Shown here piece by piece: positions 6,137 to 9,270 of a stretch of DNA of 9,270 nucleotides. Location of the stretch: assembly GCA_947448095.1 (NCBI GenBank), contig CANFNN010000096.1, positions 1 to 9,270 of the forward strand, written 5' to 3'. Every line of letters begins with the position of its first letter. Position 1 is the first letter of the stretch. Position numbers and translations under genes: made by a program. Source of the stretch: Bacteriovoracaceae bacterium (GTDB lineage: Bacteria; Bdellovibrionota; Bacteriovoracia; Bacteriovoracales; Bacteriovoracaceae). The notes under the pieces were generated by a model, which was given only the letters and a program-made list of their open reading frames with translations, was not told the origin of the DNA and searched no databases.

Positions 6137-7371
6137 TAAAGATTATACTCAGCTACCCGACACTCAATATCCCCGTTAAAAAGAATATGTTTCTTAGATG
6201 TTTTAAGACCTACAACTTTAAGCATCGGAAGATTTCCTGTGAACAGAGCTGCTCTATGGCCTTTGTAGTTGTGTTTCCAGTGATCACCTAAGCCTTTATA
6301 GAGAGCCTTAAGTTTTTCATCTTCCCCATGCTCGAGTCTTTCTCCATAGGGTGGATTACAAAGAAAGAGGGTCTTGTTTTTATTCGGGTTTAATATTCTT
6401 GCATCAACATGACTTAGTTCAATAACGTGATCAAGTTTGGCTTTTTTCAAGTTTTCACGAGCTGAAATCAGACTCATCTCAGAGATATCATTTCCTGCAA
6501 TTCTGCCTTTCATTTGACGCAATTTTTCAATCCCGTTTGCCGTTGATTCAGAAATCTCTTTAAGCATCGCCTTGAATTGTGTTTTTAGTTCTTCATCTTT
6601 TGTGAGCCATGGATAGTTCAGAAAGGTCCATTGTTTTTGACCAGAACCAAAGAGGTATTTTTCAACTTTTAAATAACTTGGGGCAATGCCACCTGCAATG
6701 AGAGCCGCTTCAATTACAAACGTACCAGAGCCACACATCCCATCAATAAAGTCCTCTGTTTCTGGTGTCCAGTTAACAAGCTTCAAGATTCCGGCAGCAA
6801 CGTTTTCTTTAACTGGTGCCTCAATTTTTGCCACTCGGTATCCGCGCTGGTTGAGTGAATCGCCGCATAGATCATACATAATGGTTGCTAGGTATGGCTT
6901 GGCCTGGCCTCGGTCAATTCGGGCCAGAAATGAAACATCAGGGTAATCTTTTTCAACACTTGGCCTAATACCTTCGTGGTGCCTAAAGTAATCAACGATG
7001 GCATCTTTAAGTTTTAAATTAGCGAACTGTGAGTTTCGAAATTCGTCTCTTTCAAAGGGGAGGTCACCAAAAATAGTGGTTAAGCGGAAAGTATGCTCTA
7101 GGTCCATCAAGCTCTTCCATTTGATGTCCGTTGCCTGAAGGTAATAATCATTTTCATTACTTACTTCAAACTGAAACAAAAATTTAAAAATGCGGCTGGC
7201 CAATCGAGAGTGAAGAATGGCCTTAAGCGCTACTTCATGCGGGCCTTCAAATTGAACTCCGCCGCGAACTACCACCGTAGTTTTAGCACCTAAGTCAGCT
7301 ATTTCTTTGGCCAAGAGGTCCTCTAGACCACTCGGACATGAGGCGAAGTATTCGTAATTGTATTTTTTCAT
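6133..7371 (-). CDS. THUMP-domain 23S rRNA guanine-N2 methyltransferase, RlmL/YpsC type
   Basis: SAM-dependent RNA methyltransferase of the class that modifies guanine N2 in 23S rRNA (in E. coli, RlmL makes m2G2445). It has 412 residues, the size of single-module Bacillus YpsC-like proteins; E. coli's 702-residue protein adds an RlmK module that is absent here. The N-terminal part (about 1-165) is the ferredoxin-like plus THUMP RNA-binding region, opening with FASCPSGLEDLL and containing FRNSQFANLKLKDAIVDYFR at 111-130. The catalytic domain follows: motif I DGMCGSGT at 210-217 (most relatives have DP at the start; here DG), the family landmark PSYL after it, NDISEMS at 294-300 for SAM ribose binding, and motif IV NPPYGER at 339-345. 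The ATG at 7369-7371 has TAAGG about eight bases upstream. It uses SAM and so yields S-adenosylhomocysteine, the substrate of the divergent ahcY. The exact target base is inferred, not shown, so no symbol is given. Confidence 0.88.
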   Translation of the reverse strand: MKKYNYEYFASCPSGLEDLLAKEIADLGAKTTVVVRGGVQFEGPHEVALKAILHSRLASRIFKFLFQFEVSNENDYYLQATDIKWKSLMDLEHTFRLTTIFGDLPFERDEFRNSQFANLKLKDAIVDYFRHHEGIRPSVEKDYPDVSFLARIDRGQAKPYLATIMYDLCGDSLNQRGYRVAKIEAPVKENVAAGILKLVNWTPETEDFIDGMCGSGTFVIEAALIAGGIAPSYLKVEKYLFGSGQKQWTFLNYPWLTKDEELKTQFKAMLKEISESTANGIEKLRQMKGRIAGNDISEMSLISARENLKKAKLDHVIELSHVDARILNPNKNKTLFLCNPPYGERLEHGEDEKLKALYKGLGDHWKHNYKGHRAALFTGNLPMLKVVGLKTSKKHILFNGDIECRVAEYNLY

Positions 7372-7413
7372 GTTTTAGCCTTAGACAAACCTTTTATTAA
7401 CTTCACCTTGCCC

Positions 7414-7442
7414 TTGAGCCCTTAGGTAAAGAATGCTAGGTT
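7414..7442 (+). promoter_or_regulatory. Possible promoter for ahcY
   Basis: TTGAGC (7414-7419), a 17-base spacer, then TAGGTT (7437-7442) preceded by TG one base away (7434-7435), an extended -10 pattern. The -10 itself is a weak match, so this is tentative. Transcription would begin near 7449, leaving a leader of about 60 bases. Confidence 0.3.
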
Positions 7443-7492
7443 TAACCCCAATATTTATGTTTTTCGCTTATCTACCAGACCCGGAAGGGTTA
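7443..7492 (+). promoter_or_regulatory. Possible alternative hairpins in the ahcY leader
   Basis: The GGGTTA at 7487-7492 can pair with TAACCC at 7443-7448 (long loop), while its GGGT part can instead pair with ACCC at 7479-7482 across a GGAA loop. The two pairings exclude each other and both end just before the AAAAGGA ribosome binding site (7496-7502). The stems are short, so this may be chance. It does not match any SAH or SAM riboswitch consensus I know. Confidence 0.25.
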
Positions 7493-7508
7493 GGAAAAGG
7501 AATTGTCG

Positions 7509-8849
7509 ATGAAAGCAACTTTTTCACAGGGAACTTACGGGAATTCAAGCCTACTGAAGTACAAAGTTCGTGATATCTCTTTGGCCGATTGGGGTCGTAA
7601 AGAAATGAAGCTTGCAGAAGCTGAAATGCCTGGTCTTATGGCCCTTAGAGAAGAATTTGGCAAAACTAAGCCCCTTAAAGGAGCTCGTATTGCTGGTTGC
7701 TTACACATGACGATCCAAACAGCTGTGTTAATCGAAACTTTAACTGAGCTTGGTGCTGAAGTGACATGGTCTTCATGTAACATCTTCTCAACTCAAGATC
7801 AGGCCGCTGCTGCTATTGCGGCTACTGGTGTTCCGGTTTATGCGTGGAAAGGTATGACTGAAGAAGAGTTCATGTGGTGTATTGATCAGACAGTATTTTT
7901 TGGTGAGAAAAAAGAGCCACTAAATATGATTCTTGATGATGGCGGAGATCTTACTCAGCTAATTCTTGATAAATACCCTGAGCTTTATAAAGGCATCAAA
8001 GGGATTTCTGAAGAAACAACTACAGGAGTTCATCGTTTATACGACCTTGAAAAACAAGGTAAACTTCCTGTTCCATGTATCAACGTAAATGATTCTGTCA
8101 CAAAATCAAAATTTGATAACAAATACGGATGTCGTGAATCATGCGTAGATGCTATTCGTCGTGCTACTGATGTAATGATGGCAGGTAAAGTTGCTGTTGT
8201 TGCTGGATACGGTGATGTTGGTAAGGGATCAGCTGAGTCTCTTAAAGGTGCTGGAGCTCGAGTAATCGTAACTGAGATTGATCCTATTTGCGCTCTTCAA
8301 GCTGCGATGGAAGGGTTTGAAGTTAAGAAAATGGACGATGCAATTAAAGAAGCTGATATTGTTGTTACAACGACTGGTTGCAAAGACATTATCAATTCAA
8401 AACATTTTCTTGCGATGAAAGACAAAGCGATTGTGTGTAACATTGGTCACTTTGATATTGAAATCGATATGTCATGGTTGAACAAAAACTATGGTCACAC
8501 TAAAGACACTGTTAAGCCTCAGGTTGATCTCTATACTCTTGAGAACAACAAACAAGTGATCGTGCTTGCCGAAGGCCGTTTGGTAAATCTTGGATGTGCT
8601 ACAGGTCACCCAAGCTTCGTGATGAGTGCTTCTTTCACTAACCAAGTTTTAGCTCAGCTTGAATTATGGTTACATACTAAGAATTACGATAAGAAAGTTT
8701 ATATGCTTCCTAAGCATTTAGATGAGAAAGTGGCCCGTCTTCACCTAAGCAAAATTGGTGTTGAATTGGATACACTGACTCCAACCCAGTCTGAATACTT
8801 GGGTCTTTCTGCTTCTGGCCCTTACAAGCCTGAATACTACCGTTACTAA
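7509..8849 (+). CDS. ahcY: Adenosylhomocysteinase (S-adenosyl-L-homocysteine hydrolase)
   Basis: NAD-dependent cytoplasmic enzyme that reversibly splits S-adenosylhomocysteine into homocysteine and adenosine, relieving product inhibition of SAM methyltransferases and feeding methionine recycling. It has 446 residues, close to the 432 of the human enzyme and without the roughly 40-residue insertion seen in many bacterial and plant forms. Landmarks: GCLHMTIQTA (63-72) with His66, SSCNIFSTQDQ (88-98), DDGGDLT with Asp144, EETTTGVH with Glu169, Lys199 and Asp203 in NDSVTKSKFD, Cys208, the NAD-binding GYGDVGKG (233-240) with Glu256 for the ribose, NIGHFD with His314, and the C-terminal KPEYYRY that completes the partner subunit's NAD site. 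I chose the ATG at 7509, six bases after AAAAGGA; a TTG two codons upstream (7503) is a weaker option. A strong terminator follows. It lies divergent from an rRNA methyltransferase gene, whose by-product it consumes. Confidence 0.98.
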   Translation: MKATFSQGTYGNSSLLKYKVRDISLADWGRKEMKLAEAEMPGLMALREEFGKTKPLKGARIAGCLHMTIQTAVLIETLTELGAEVTWSSCNIFSTQDQAAAAIAATGVPVYAWKGMTEEEFMWCIDQTVFFGEKKEPLNMILDDGGDLTQLILDKYPELYKGIKGISEETTTGVHRLYDLEKQGKLPVPCINVNDSVTKSKFDNKYGCRESCVDAIRRATDVMMAGKVAVVAGYGDVGKGSAESLKGAGARVIVTEIDPICALQAAMEGFEVKKMDDAIKEADIVVTTTGCKDIINSKHFLAMKDKAIVCNIGHFDIEIDMSWLNKNYGHTKDTVKPQVDLYTLENNKQVIVLAEGRLVNLGCATGHPSFVMSASFTNQVLAQLELWLHTKNYDKKVYMLPKHLDEKVARLHLSKIGVELDTLTPTQSEYLGLSASGPYKPEYYRY

Positions 8850-8854
8850 CTTCG

Positions 8855-8880
8855 AAAGGGCGCCTAGAGCGCCCTTTTTT
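8855..8880 (+). terminator. Intrinsic terminator after ahcY
   Basis: Stem AAAGGGCGC / GCGCCCTTT (8855-8863 with 8869-8877) around a five-base loop, running into Ts to 8880. It begins six bases after the ahcY stop codon and ends 19 bases before the rpiB start. Confidence 0.93.
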
Positions 8881-8899
8881 ATTTTAAGGTATTTTTATT

Positions 8900-9270
8900 A
8901 TGAAAATATTTTTAGCCTCAGATCACGCTGCTTTTGATGAGAAAAAAGAACTCTTGGAATACCTTAAGCAGAGTCATGAAGTTGTGGATGTTGGGACACA
9001 TAACTCCGACTCTACCAACTATGCTGAATGGACGATGAAGTTGGTTGAAAGGGTACGCTCGGAAAATACGGTAGGAATTCTTTTATGCGGCTCAGGGATT
9101 GGCGTGAGCATGGTGGCCAACCGTTTCTCTGGAATCCGGGCAGCTCTCTGTAGGGACCAGGAAGATGCCAAAATGAGTCGTCTGCATAACAATGCAAATA
9201 TTCTTTGTCTCTCTGGTAGAAGAACACCTGTAGAATTGATCAAAAAAATTGCTGATACCTTTCTCTCAAC
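8900..9270 (+). CDS. rpiB: Ribose-5-phosphate isomerase B, partial (C-terminus beyond right edge)
   Basis: Interconverts ribose 5-phosphate and ribulose 5-phosphate in the non-oxidative pentose phosphate pathway; cytoplasmic, usually a dimer. My translation from the ATG at 8900 gives 123 residues of a family that is about 145-150 long. Landmarks: ASDHAAF (6-12) with Asp8-His9 for the phosphate and ring-opening site, LLCGSGIGVSMVANRF (61-76) with the catalytic Cys63, GIRAAL (78-83), and SRLHNNANILCLSGR (93-107) with His96. An AAGG site (8886-8889) lies about ten bases upstream. LacA-type galactose-6-phosphate isomerase subunits belong to the same family, but the catalytic Cys and the conserved histidines favour RpiB. 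Only 19 bases separate the start from the preceding terminator, so its promoter must overlap the end of ahcY or transcription must read through. Confidence 0.92.
   Translation, partial: MKIFLASDHAAFDEKKELLEYLKQSHEVVDVGTHNSDSTNYAEWTMKLVERVRSENTVGILLCGSGIGVSMVANRFSGIRAALCRDQEDAKMSRLHNNANILCLSGRRTPVELIKKIADTFLS

Noticed and set aside
6686..6946. Plus-strand open frame inside the methyltransferase gene
   Set aside because: Opposite the conserved motif I region; shadow frame.
7503..7508. TTG start for ahcY two codons upstream
   Set aside because: The ATG at 7509 is better spaced from AAAAGGA and is the more common codon; TTG remains a minor possibility.
7372..7508. Known SAH or SAM riboswitch before ahcY
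   Set aside because: I looked for the conserved GC-rich core of the SAH class and for SAM-class cores and saw neither; only short, unsupported stems are present.
9012..9243. Two minus-strand open frames over rpiB
   Set aside because: rpiB is clear on the plus strand with catalytic Cys and His motifs; these are antisense shadows.

Overview
The window looks like a chromosomal stretch of a moderately AT-rich Gram-negative bacterium. A member of the Bdellovibrionota (the Bacteriovorax/Peredibacter side) or a related former deltaproteobacterium is my best guess. That rests on the overall feel of the proteins, the lipoprotein and the long acyl-CoA dehydrogenase; no marker gene here proves it. The genes are closely packed on both strands, and I see no insertion sequence, tRNA, rRNA, CRISPR array or phage gene.

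Layout. Positions 1-1167 (minus strand) hold a two-gene unit: a small glutathione S-transferase-like protein, then deoC (deoxyribose-phosphate aldolase), which runs off the left edge. The two are separated by one base, and a good sigma70-type promoter lies just upstream. Facing away from them is an unrecognised secreted lipoprotein (1343-2023), closed by a textbook terminator with a TTCG loop. A long acyl-CoA dehydrogenase follows (2185-3912). Next is a tight three-gene unit (3961-6136): an unrecognised protein with a PD-(D/E)XK nuclease-like signature, then two tandem paralogous OmpR-type response regulators with no histidine kinase beside them. This unit collides head-on, with overlapping stop codons, with a minus-strand THUMP-domain rRNA methyltransferase of the RlmL/YpsC type (6133-7371). 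On the plus strand there follow ahcY (S-adenosylhomocysteine hydrolase, 7509-8849), a strong terminator, and the start of rpiB (ribose-5-phosphate isomerase B), cut by the right edge.

How the genes relate. Most are housekeeping: pentose and deoxyribose phosphate metabolism (deoC, rpiB), fatty-acid oxidation, rRNA methylation, and removal of the S-adenosylhomocysteine that such methylation produces (ahcY, divergent from the methyltransferase). The part that does not fit a known package is the nuclease-like/response-regulator unit. Both regulators keep the phosphorylation aspartate but carry Arg where receivers have an almost invariant Lys, and both have lost the usual C-terminal wing motif. 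A 7-bp inverted repeat surrounds the ribosome binding site of the first gene. This is the best candidate here for an undescribed system, but its function cannot be read from the sequence.
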